Of a stretch of DNA of 28,936 nucleotides, positions 1-6,836 are shown piece by piece. Made by a program: the position numbers and the translations under genes. The stretch is taken from contig CACZAK010000086.1 in the NCBI GenBank assembly GCA_902779075.1, positions 1 through 28,936 of the forward strand. Direction: 5' to 3'. Numbering within the stretch: position 1 is the first letter of the stretch; every line of letters starts with the position of its first letter. The notes under the pieces are model-generated. The model saw only the letters and a program-made list of their open reading frames with translations, was not told the origin of the DNA and made no database searches. Source of the DNA: an uncultured bacterium (GTDB lineage: Bacteria > Verrucomicrobiota > Kiritimatiellia > RFP12 > UBA1067).

Positions 1-100
1 CCGCGATGCCGAAGATGATGCCGAGCATCGTGAGGGCGCTGCGCGTCTTGTTGCGCCAGATCGCGCGCACGGCCACGCGGAAGATCATGAACACGTTCAC
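1..100 (-). CDS. MacB-type ABC transporter permease, N-terminal fragment
   Basis: Only the first 33 codons are inside the window; the gene runs off the left edge. The GTG start at 100-98 overlaps the stop codon of the ATPase gene (GTGA), and GGGAGG lies 6 nt upstream, so the start is well supported. The visible peptide begins [18 protein letters not shown] and continues with TRSALTMLGIIFGIA. This is the typical N-terminus of FtsX/MacB permeases: a short amphipathic stretch, the 'aLranKlRsaLTmLGIiiGva' pattern and the first transmembrane helix. It should form the membrane part of a MacB-like exporter with the preceding ATPase and adaptor. In E. coli MacB, ATPase and permease are one polypeptide; here they are separate genes. 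The periplasmic domain cannot be seen. Confidence 0.85.
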   Translation of the reverse strand, partial: MNVFMIFRVAVRAIWRNKTRSALTMLGIIFGIA

Positions 101-831
101 GCCGCACCTCCCGCGGATATTCCGACCGGTAGGGCGGTCGCCCCGCGACCGCCGTCATCCTTGATGAGGTGCCCGTCGCGCATCACCAGGTGACGCTTCG
201 CGTAGGCGGCGATGTCATCCTCGTGCGTGACCATCACGATCGTTATGCCCTCGTTCGAGAGCTCCGTGAAGAGGTTCATTATCTCGATGGAGCTTTTCGT
301 GTCGAGGTTGCCGGTGGGTTCGTCCGCGAAGAGGACCGGCGGCTCGTTCATGAGCGCGCGCGCGATCGCGACGCGCTGCTGCTGTCCTCCGGAAAGCTGC
401 GCGGGCGTATGCGTGCCGCGTCCGCCGAGCCCCACGCGCTCGAGCAACGCGCGGGCGCGGGCACGACGCGCGGAGCGTCCGAGCCGGCCGAGGTAGAAGT
501 CGGGCAGCTCCACGTTCTCTATCGCCGTCGTGCGGGCGAGGAGGTTGAAGTTCTGGAACACGAAGCCGAGCTTTTGGTTGCGGATGCGGGCGAGCTCCGA
601 ACGCGAGCGGCGGGCAACCTCGATGCCGTCAAGGAGGTAGCTGCCGCTCGTCGGCGTGTCGAGACAGCCAAGGATGTTGAGCATCGTCGACTTGCCGCTT
701 CCGGACGCGCCCATGATCGCCACAAACTCGCCATTCTCGATTGTGAGCGACACGCCGTCGAGCGCCGCAACGGGCTCCTCGCCGATCGCGTAGATCTTCC
801 GAAGATCGCGTATTTCAATTAGGTGTTCCAT
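97..831 (-). CDS. MacB/LolD-like ABC transporter ATP-binding protein
   Basis: A 244-residue ABC ATPase that powers the adjacent MacB-like permease. Walker A is GASGSGKST (residues 41-49), the Q-loop Gln is at about 93, the signature LSGGQ at 146-150, Walker B VLFADE at 166-171 and the switch His at 203. All are intact, and length and motif order fit the MacB/LolD/FtsE-like group. The true start is the ATG at 831 ([10 protein letters not shown]), 2 nt after the adaptor stop. A longer open frame reaching to 1740 is only the antiparallel shadow of the adaptor gene. The last ~18 residues ([18 protein letters not shown]) are encoded by a GC-rich palindrome (133-153) and its flank, so the tail looks like a repeat-derived extension. 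The specific substrate cannot be told. Confidence 0.93.
   Translation of the reverse strand: MEHLIEIRDLRKIYAIGEEPVAALDGVSLTIENGEFVAIMGASGSGKSTMLNILGCLDTPTSGSYLLDGIEVARRSRSELARIRNQKLGFVFQNFNLLARTTAIENVELPDFYLGRLGRSARRARARALLERVGLGGRGTHTPAQLSGGQQQRVAIARALMNEPPVLFADEPTGNLDTKSSIEIMNLFTELSNEGITIVMVTHEDDIAAYAKRHLVMRDGHLIKDDGGRGATALPVGISAGGAA
127..153. repeat. REP-like palindromic element, copy 1
   Basis: CGGTAG (127-132) is followed by a perfect 9-bp inverted repeat, GGCGGTCGC / GCGACCGCC, with a 3-nt loop CCC (133-153). The same layout (CGGTAG, 9-nt arm, 3-nt loop, 9-nt arm) occurs at 14851-14877. This copy lies within the 3' end of the ABC ATPase gene and encodes part of its C-terminal tail. Two copies with one architecture suggest a dispersed REP-like family. 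It could also fold in the mRNA near the ATPase-permease junction. Confidence 0.55.
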
Positions 832-833
832 CG

Positions 834-2102
834 CTATTTCGCAGCAGGCGGGGTGGCCTTGGCGCTGTTCTTCTTCTGTCGCATCTGGCGCTTGGGCATG
901 AACGGATTGGAGGGACCGCCCGCGCCGGGACCGCCCTTCGGCATAGCGGGCATCACGCCGAGAACGGCCTCGCGTCCCGCAAGCGACGCATCGCCCTTGA
1001 TTTCCGTGACGGAGCCGTCCGTGAGCCCAGTCCCGACCTCCACCGACTCCGGCGCACCGTCCGCGCCGAGCAGCCATAGCGTCTTCTTGCCGCTCGCCGG
1101 ACGCATACCCTCGCCAGGGCCGCCGGGGGATGGCGGATGGTAGCGGAATGCAGCAGACGAAACGGCGAGCACGCCGCGCGCCTCGGCGATGTGTACGGAG
1201 ATGTTGGCGGTCATGCCGGGGAAAAGCTTTCCCGACGGATTGTCGGCCTCGATGATCACGGGGTACGTCACCACGGAACTCGTGGTCGTGGACGCCATGC
1301 GCACCTGCGTGACCACGCCGGTGAACGTGTGGCCGGGATACGAATCGACGGCGAACGTGACGGCCTGCCCGTCGCGCACGCTGCCGATGTCTGCCTCCGG
1401 CACCGTCGCCTCCACCTGGATGCGGCGGAGGTCGGTGGCGATCTTGAGGAGCGGCACGGCGTTCATGGACGAGACGACGGTCTGTCCTTCGTCCACGGAG
1501 CGGGTGATCACCACGCCGTCCACGGGCGAAACGATCGTGCAGTAGCCGAGGTTCGCCTTCGCCTGGCTCACGCTCGCCTCGCTCCGCTCCACGCTCGCCT
1601 TCGCGGCGGCGAGCGACGCGACGGCCGTGTCGCGCGCCTCGAGCGCTGAGTCGTAATCCGCCACCGGCGCCATCTCGCGCTTTGACAGCTTCTCCTTGCG
1701 AACGAGCGTCTTCTCCGCGAGGACAAGCTGCGCCTCGCATTTCTTCACGTTCGCCTGATTGGCGTGGAGCTCGCCGAGCGCGCTCTTGTAGTTGGCCTCG
1801 TACACGAGCGGGTCGATAAGCGCCACGACCTGTCCGTTCGTGACGGTGGAGTTGTAGTCCACGAACAGCTTCAGGACGCGTCCGTTCACCTGCGCGCCGA
1901 CCTCCACCTCCTTGATCGGCTGCACAGTGCCAGTGGCCTCCACGGTGCGGAACACGTCAGTGCGCACCACCGGTGCCGTACGGTAACGTACGGCAGCCGC
2001 CTCTTCGTTTCGCGCTCCGTACCAGCGCCACGCCCACCATCCGGCACCGCCGAGGACGGCAAGCCATACGATGCGCACGAGCCACTTAATCAATGTCTTC
2101 AT
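834..2102 (-). CDS. MacA-like periplasmic adaptor (membrane fusion protein)
   Basis: A 422-residue HlyD/RND-type adaptor that links an inner-membrane MacB-like exporter to an outer-membrane channel. The N-terminus (MKTLIKWLVR, then a hydrophobic stretch to about residue 27) is a single membrane anchor. The first lipoyl half (PIKEVEVGAQVNGRV, about 62-76) leads into a long alpha-hairpin (about 100-195, KSALGELHANQANVKK and on). The second lipoyl half contains CTIVSPVDGVV, followed by beta-barrel and membrane-proximal domains. The C-terminus is a Gly/Pro- then Lys-rich tail (GGPGAGGPSNPFMPKRQMRQ). It starts 3 nt after the outer-membrane-factor stop and ends 2 nt before the ATPase start, so the genes form one operon. 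Family membership is clear; substrate is unknown. Confidence 0.92.
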   Translation of the reverse strand: MKTLIKWLVRIVWLAVLGGAGWWAWRWYGARNEEAAAVRYRTAPVVRTDVFRTVEATGTVQPIKEVEVGAQVNGRVLKLFVDYNSTVTNGQVVALIDPLVYEANYKSALGELHANQANVKKCEAQLVLAEKTLVRKEKLSKREMAPVADYDSALEARDTAVASLAAAKASVERSEASVSQAKANLGYCTIVSPVDGVVITRSVDEGQTVVSSMNAVPLLKIATDLRRIQVEATVPEADIGSVRDGQAVTFAVDSYPGHTFTGVVTQVRMASTTTSSVVTYPVIIEADNPSGKLFPGMTANISVHIAEARGVLAVSSAAFRYHPPSPGGPGEGMRPASGKKTLWLLGADGAPESVEVGTGLTDGSVTEIKGDASLAGREAVLGVMPAMPKGGPGAGGPSNPFMPKRQMRQKKNSAKATPPAAK

Positions 2103-2105
2103 CGG

Positions 2106-3512
2106 TTATTTCCCTGTATTCGGTTTATCATTGGGTAACACATGTCCGGTAAGGCGGATGAGCTCTGCCTCAGCGATCTCGCCCGCGTAGAACGCCTTCA
2201 CGCGCGCGCCGAGCGCACTCGCGTATCCGCTCGCAGCGTCTGTGAAGTCGATGCGCGAGGCGTCGCCGAGGCGGTACTGCTCCACCACGGTGTCGAGGTT
2301 CTCCTTCGCCTGCTGCACCTCGATGCGCGCAGTCGCGAGCGACTCGCGCGCGTTGTCGCGTGTCGCCGCCGCCACGGCAAGGTCGCGCGAGAGGTCCTGC
2401 TCCGCCTCTTCCAGCGCCACGCGCGCAAGTTCCATCGCCACAACGGCCTCGTCCACGAGCGTCCGCTTGCGGAAACCGTCCAGAATGTTCTGCACCGCCC
2501 GGAAGCCCCACGACCAGTTCCAGGTGGGGTCGGCGAACGAGAACGCACTCGAGAACGAAAGCGACGGGAAGAGGTCCGCGATCGCGTAGTCCACCTCGGC
2601 GGACGCCGCGCGCAACTTTGCACGCAGCACCATGAGTGACGGCGCGTTCGTGCGCGCGAGGTCGAGCGCCTCGACCGAATTGTAAGTAGTGGGCTTCAGG
2701 TCTGATTTCGACGTGGCAAGGGCGTCCGCCGCCACGGACATAACGTCCTCGCGCGTGGCACGTTCCGCGGAGAGTCCGAGCGCGCGGATGAACGCCGCGC
2801 CGGCCGTCACCACCTCGTTCGAGGCGTTGATCGTGGCTAGCCGCGCGTCCGAGAGGTCCACGCGCGCCTTCAACACGTCGAGCTTCTTCACCTCCCCCTC
2901 CGAGAACAGCGACTCCGCCTGGCGGAGGTGCTCCGCGTACTGGAACTCGTTCGTGCGGGCGACCTCCAGCAGCGCGTCGTTCCGGAGGAGCGTGAAGTAC
3001 GACTTCGCCACGTCGTTGAACACCGCGAACTCCGCATCCGCGAGGTTGCGCTGCGCCGCGACGAGGTTCTCGCGCGCCTGGCGCTCCCGCGCGTCTATGC
3101 GCCCGAAGTCGTAGATGAGGAGATCGAGGGAGACGTCCGAGGTGAACTTGCCCCTGTTCTGATGCCAGGAAAAGTGGGTCGAGCGGTTCGCGGTAGACTG
3201 CGAGAAGCCGCTTGAGAGGTTCAACTGGAGTTCGCGGTCGCTTGTCACGCGCGAGAGCTCAAGCGCGGCGTTGGTCACGGCGAGGTGCGCAGCCTCGATG
3301 CTCGGACGGTGGTTCATCGCCCACGCCACGTAGTCGACGAGTCGCAATCCCCGCAAATCCACGTGCGTAACCTCTTTCGAGTTTGCTTTTGCATCGTCCG
3401 CCGCCTGAGCCACGTCGGCCTGCGCCGTGCGAGCGCGCTTTATCGTGCTGCACCCGCACGCGCACACAAGCGCCGCAGCGGCGCATAAACCTAATCTGCC
3501 TAATGAAGTCAT
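2106..3512 (-). CDS. TolC/OprM-like outer-membrane efflux lipoprotein
   Basis: A protein of about 468 residues from the outer-membrane-factor family: two repeats of long coiled-coil helices and short beta segments that make a trimeric channel. The N-terminal signal has a lipobox-like region (ALVCAC / ACGCS), so it is probably lipidated at Cys19 or Cys21. Helical repeats begin at about residue 65 (LVDYVAWAMNHRPSIEAAHL) and again at about 275 (EALDLARTNAPSLMVLRAKL), matching the duplicated OEP domain. Length is close to TolC. Two in-frame ATGs exist, at 3518 and 3512. The -10 hexamer of the only visible promoter ends at 3519, so transcription should begin near 3512 and the second ATG is preferred; neither has a Shine-Dalgarno sequence. 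It heads the operon with the MacA- and MacB-like genes. Confidence 0.9.
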   Translation of the reverse strand: MTSLGRLGLCAAAALVCACGCSTIKRARTAQADVAQAADDAKANSKEVTHVDLRGLRLVDYVAWAMNHRPSIEAAHLAVTNAALELSRVTSDRELQLNLSSGFSQSTANRSTHFSWHQNRGKFTSDVSLDLLIYDFGRIDARERQARENLVAAQRNLADAEFAVFNDVAKSYFTLLRNDALLEVARTNEFQYAEHLRQAESLFSEGEVKKLDVLKARVDLSDARLATINASNEVVTAGAAFIRALGLSAERATREDVMSVAADALATSKSDLKPTTYNSVEALDLARTNAPSLMVLRAKLRAASAEVDYAIADLFPSLSFSSAFSFADPTWNWSWGFRAVQNILDGFRKRTLVDEAVVAMELARVALEEAEQDLSRDLAVAAATRDNARESLATARIEVQQAKENLDTVVEQYRLGDASRIDFTDAASGYASALGARVKAFYAGEIAEAELIRLTGHVLPNDKPNTGK

Positions 3513-3518
3513 GCGCAT

Positions 3519-3549
3519 ATTATAACATACCTATGGGTATGTAAGTCAA
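3519..3549 (-). promoter_or_regulatory. Efflux operon promoter with inverted-repeat operator
   Basis: On the minus strand, TTGACT (3549-3544) and TATAAT (3524-3519) are separated by exactly 19 bp. The spacer contains the inverted repeat ACATACC-N4-GGTATGT (3525-3542). A 19-bp spacer occupied by a palindrome is the hallmark of MerR-family activator sites. The arm sequence also resembles TetR/AcrR-type efflux operators (ACATAC...GTATGT). No regulator gene lies in the window. The -10 box abuts the first ATG of the outer-membrane-factor gene, which predicts a leaderless or near-leaderless transcript. Nothing else of note is seen in 3550-3612 apart from a T-run on the minus strand after the SGNH gene. 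Confidence 0.7.
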
Positions 3550-3612
3550 CAATGTAGAACACATGGAACTAAAAAAGTTTACGCTGTACGCGGGAATACG
3601 CGATGCCGTTGG

Positions 3613-4794
3613 CTACTTGGCGCTGGTCGTAGTGATGTTCAGCGCCTGTTTCACGGCTTTGCCGTATGCCTTGGCAAGCGACCTCATACCCAGGTTGTTC
3701 GCATGGGTACCATCCACAGTCCCCTCGAAGTCGCCCGAGTACATCCCGTCCTTCGGAAGATGGACAAGATTCGTCCATCCTTCGGCGACAAGCCTTTCGT
3801 ACAGCGCCCTCACGCAGTCGTCTTTGTCGTTCGGTCCGCCGCAATAGACATCGGACATCCCGGCCATCACGATCGGCACGTCCGGCCTTCTCACGCGGAG
3901 GTTGCGGATGAACGTCTCGTAACGGTCCCGGAACGCATCGGTCGTCATGTTGCGCATGTTCCAGACGCAGTCCAGCACATAGCAGCTCGCGTCGATGGCG
4001 GCGAGGTGCTCGCTCATCTCCAGTTCCATGAGGCCCGATCCCGAAAAGCCGAGGTTCACGACCGACACGTCGAGGTCGCGACCCACGATGTTCACGAACG
4101 ACATGCCGGGACGCGAAGCGCAGCCTCCCTGCGTGATCGACGTGCCGTAGAACACAACGGGCTTGTCTATGCCGCTCGCGCGTGGCGGAAGCGGCGAGAC
4201 GGACGCCTCCGGATCGATGCCGAGCGTGAACGTCTTGATGCCATTGTAGAGCGGAAGGTTCACGAGGCACGGCGTCCCTGGCGTCCAGTCGAGCGAAAGG
4301 GTCGCACCCGCAGAGCTCGTGATGCGTCCCGCCTTGACGTAGCGCCAGCGCCCCTTCTCCGCGTCAAACCGGTAGACGTCGATGCCGCTTACGCCCATGG
4401 CGGGCATGTGGTCCATCGAAAGGCTAGATTTGTACGGCGTCCACTTGAGCACAAGCCTCGTGGAATCGGTGGAGAACCTGAACAGCATTCCCGATGTGTT
4501 GTGCTTCCCAGACCTAACCCCGCTGTTGACGCTCGTCGTCACATTCGAGGGCAGACGGTCGTAATAATGCTCCGTGTTGTCGAACGCCCGGCCCTCGATT
4601 GGCAGTTCGCGCCCGTCATACCACTTCATGCCGTCGCTGATGGTCGCACCCTCCGCCACAACCGTAAAGGTCAACATCAGGGCGTAGAGCGGTGCCGATT
4701 TTGTCCATGTAGAACATGTAAAACATTTAGAAATTCTACATGTTTCTACACGTTCTACACGGCTAAAAAATCTCGAGATTAGCATACCCGTCAT
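3613..4794 (-). CDS. Secreted SGNH/GDSL hydrolase, probable carbohydrate esterase
   Basis: A 393-residue hydrolase with a beta-rich N-terminal domain (about 52-205, containing SGIDVY at 136-141, the GxDLY-type signature) and a C-terminal SGNH domain. Catalytic blocks are intact: GTSITQGG with Ser219, NLGFSGSG (247-254), Asn279 in DCVWNM, and DGTH with Asp361 and His364. This layout matches the GxDLY plus Lipase_GDSL_3 families, many of which deacetylate plant polysaccharides; the exact substrate is inferred. The start at 4794 has a strong GGGGAGG 5 nt upstream and lies 2 nt after the stop of the upstream paralogue. The N-terminus is odd: MTGMLISRFF aligns with MIGITSRMFA of the paralogue, then a 19-residue segment encoded by a palindrome interrupts what should be the signal peptide before SAPLYALMLTFTVVAEGA. 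Export may be impaired. Confidence 0.85.
   Translation of the reverse strand: MTGMLISRFFSRVERVETCRISKCFTCSTWTKSAPLYALMLTFTVVAEGATISDGMKWYDGRELPIEGRAFDNTEHYYDRLPSNVTTSVNSGVRSGKHNTSGMLFRFSTDSTRLVLKWTPYKSSLSMDHMPAMGVSGIDVYRFDAEKGRWRYVKAGRITSSAGATLSLDWTPGTPCLVNLPLYNGIKTFTLGIDPEASVSPLPPRASGIDKPVVFYGTSITQGGCASRPGMSFVNIVGRDLDVSVVNLGFSGSGLMELEMSEHLAAIDASCYVLDCVWNMRNMTTDAFRDRYETFIRNLRVRRPDVPIVMAGMSDVYCGGPNDKDDCVRALYERLVAEGWTNLVHLPKDGMYSGDFEGTVDGTHANNLGMRSLAKAYGKAVKQALNITTTSAK
4706..4761. repeat. Palindromic repeat element inside signal-peptide coding region
   Basis: The left arm (4706-4732) is made of three CATGTAGAA-like units and the right arm (4734-4761) of three TTCTACAYG-like units. The arms are near-perfect inverted repeats with three substitutions and one indel. 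Two of the substitutions become G-U pairs in the minus-sense RNA, so the mRNA could form a ~27-bp hairpin just after the start codon. The right arm recurs in opposite orientation at 10162-10189. It lies in frame inside the SGNH hydrolase gene and is missing from its paralogue. Confidence 0.7.
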
Positions 4795-4796
4795 AA

Positions 4797-6815
4797 TTAC
4801 CTCCCCTCCTCGATCTTCGCCTTGAACAAAGTCGGCGGGTTGTCGCCTCCGATGGGGATTTCCGCCGTCGCCGTGTCGCCATTCGAAAAGTCATCGTTCG
4901 GGATCGTCACGGAAACCGGCGTGGCGGACGCGAATGCCTCGACCGTCGCCGCGCCGTAGAACTTCAGGACGCCGTTCGTCTTCTGCGCGATCTTGCCGGT
5001 TCTCTCAAGCGCAACGCCGATCGCCACCTTGTCCGACGCGACGTCGATACTGGTGATCCTGAAGGTGTAGGAGGTCTCGCCCGTGACGTCCAGGTTGAGA
5101 AGATACGCCTTGTTGAAATCATCCGCCGAAAGAGTCAACACCGCATTGCTGACGACCGCCTTGCCTCCGGCGCAACTGTTGAGCCACTCCGCCCTCGCCG
5201 CGTCGAGGATGATGGTGGCGTTGTCCTTCAACAGCACTTCGTCATCCGCCGCAAATCCCTCAAAGACCACGTATTCGCCGACAATGGAAGTCAGAGAACC
5301 GCTACCGCTGAACAGAACCTCGGAAACGGCGGTGCCTGTCGTCGCCAAGGGGAAGCTTTCCTGGAGCGGATCCGCCCTTCCCCTCAATCTCGTGAATCCC
5401 GTCGCTCCCGTCTTGACTTCAACCCCATACGTACCCTCCTTGTAGTCGAACGTGAATCGGAACGTGTATTCTACGCCAACCTCCGGCACCACGCCCTCAG
5501 CCACAACGTCAACCCACCCGTTCCCCGTTCCCCATTCCCCGTTCCCCGTTCCCCTCCACACCTGAAAATATCCGTTCGTGCCGATCCAGACAGCGCCTTG
5601 CGTCCGAGCCTTCGGTGCCTCCTCTTCCCCGGGAATGGTATCGAACGTCGCCGTCACCTCCAACGTGACGGGCGTGCCACCGGAGGGGACATTCGGCGTG
5701 AACGCCCGCTCGCCGTACAAGTCGGCCTTCCGGGTCACGGCATCGTAGACGATGCCAGGCACCCACGTCCCGGTGAGGGATGCCGTGTCGGCCGAGTCAT
5801 TTACCCACGCAAGGTCGGGCCACAGCGTCCTCTTGAGCGTCCGGCAGTACGCTTCCGCGAGCGCCGTCATGCCGTAGTCATCGGCATAGTCGCCGTCAAC
5901 GGGACTTTCGTCGTCGTCCGCGATCGTTTCGGCCATGACGATCGGCACGTCCGGTCTTCTCTCGCGGAGGTTGCGGACGAACGCCTCGCTGTCCGCCGTC
6001 GCGTCCATGCCGCGGACGCCATCCAGCACGTAGCAGCTCGCGTCGATGGCGGCGAGGTGTTCGCTCATCTCCAGCTCCATGAGACACCCTCCGGAGAAGC
6101 CGAGGTTCACGACTGGCACGTCGAGCATCCTCCCGACGATGTTCACGAACGAGAGGCCGGGACGCGACGCACCGAGCCCCTGGGTGACGGCCGAGCCGTA
6201 GAAGACGACCGGCTTGACGCTGCCGCCGCGATGCGGAGGCAGCCTGTAGACGGACGCTTCCGAGTCGATGCCGAGCGAGAACTCCCGTATGCCGTTGAAG
6301 AGAGGAAGGTTCACGAGACATGGCGTCCCCGGCGTCCAGTCAAGCGAAAGGCTCGCGCCGCTGGCGCTCGAGATGCGTCCCGTCTTCACATAGCGCCAGC
6401 AGCCGCCTGCCGCGTCGAACCGATAGACGTCGATGCCGCTCGCGCCCGTCGCCGCCATGTTGTCCGCCGAAAGACCATTGTTGTACGGCGTCCACTTGAA
6501 CACAAGACTCGTGGAATCGGTGGAGAACCTGAACTGCATCCCCGCCGTGTGGTGCTTCGCCGTCCGGACCGCGCTGTTGACGCTAGCCGTCACGTTCGTG
6601 GGCAGACGGTCGTAGTACTGCTCCGTGCCGTCGAACGTCCGGCCCTCGATGGGCAGATACCGGCCGTCGATCCATTTGACGCCGTCCGAGATGACGACGT
6701 TCGGTATGACCATGTCCGGGTCGAACGCGCCGGCGTCGCCCCGTGCCGACAAACTTGCCGCACACGCCGCAGCCGCTACACACGCAGCAAACATTCTCGA
6801 AGTTATTCCTATCAT
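4797..6815 (-). CDS. Degenerate SGNH hydrolase paralogue with LamG-like C-terminal extension
   Basis: A 672-residue secreted protein with signal peptide (MIGITSRMFAACVAAAACAA). Residues 42-335 are closely similar to the downstream SGNH hydrolase, including the GxDLY-like domain (SGIDVY 126-131). All key catalytic positions are changed. The nucleophile Ser of GTSITQG is Ala209 in GSAVTQG. The block III Asn is Gly269 (VRGM). The DGTH dyad is DGDY (307-310), losing the His. About 35 residues before that dyad are deleted. The copy should be inactive as an esterase and may bind glycan or be decaying. Residues ~340-672 are a unique beta-rich extension, first LamG-like (QGAVWIGTNGYFQVWRG), then an unrecognised domain. 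A 7-bp tandem repeat at 5520-5554 encodes residues ~421-432. The start has AAGGT about 9 nt upstream and lies 21 nt after the previous stop. Confidence 0.82.
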   Translation of the reverse strand: MIGITSRMFAACVAAAACAASLSARGDAGAFDPDMVIPNVVISDGVKWIDGRYLPIEGRTFDGTEQYYDRLPTNVTASVNSAVRTAKHHTAGMQFRFSTDSTSLVFKWTPYNNGLSADNMAATGASGIDVYRFDAAGGCWRYVKTGRISSASGASLSLDWTPGTPCLVNLPLFNGIREFSLGIDSEASVYRLPPHRGGSVKPVVFYGSAVTQGLGASRPGLSFVNIVGRMLDVPVVNLGFSGGCLMELEMSEHLAAIDASCYVLDGVRGMDATADSEAFVRNLRERRPDVPIVMAETIADDDESPVDGDYADDYGMTALAEAYCRTLKRTLWPDLAWVNDSADTASLTGTWVPGIVYDAVTRKADLYGERAFTPNVPSGGTPVTLEVTATFDTIPGEEEAPKARTQGAVWIGTNGYFQVWRGTGNGEWGTGNGWVDVVAEGVVPEVGVEYTFRFTFDYKEGTYGVEVKTGATGFTRLRGRADPLQESFPLATTGTAVSEVLFSGSGSLTSIVGEYVVFEGFAADDEVLLKDNATIILDAARAEWLNSCAGGKAVVSNAVLTLSADDFNKAYLLNLDVTGETSYTFRITSIDVASDKVAIGVALERTGKIAQKTNGVLKFYGAATVEAFASATPVSVTIPNDDFSNGDTATAEIPIGGDNPPTLFKAKIEEGR
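5520..5554. repeat. Heptanucleotide tandem repeat in coding sequence
   Basis: Five head-to-tail copies of the 7-mer GTTCCCC occupy 35 bp, the third copy reading ATTCCCC. On the coding strand they give GTGNGEWGTGNG. Because 7 is not a multiple of 3, gain or loss of one copy shifts the reading frame, as in phase-variable contingency loci. One of the alternative frames reaches a stop codon at about 5509, just past the repeat. Confidence 0.8.
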
Positions 6816-6836
6816 TTATCGCAGACCTTGCAAACC

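Noticed and set aside
832..1740. N-terminal extension of the ABC ATPase to 547 residues
   Set aside because: The extension is an out-of-frame reading of the adaptor gene; the ATPase proper starts [10 protein letters not shown] at 831.
4706..4761. CRISPR-like or tRNA-like structure
   Set aside because: The units are adjacent 9-10-mers with no spacers, and the fold is one simple hairpin with no tRNA arms.
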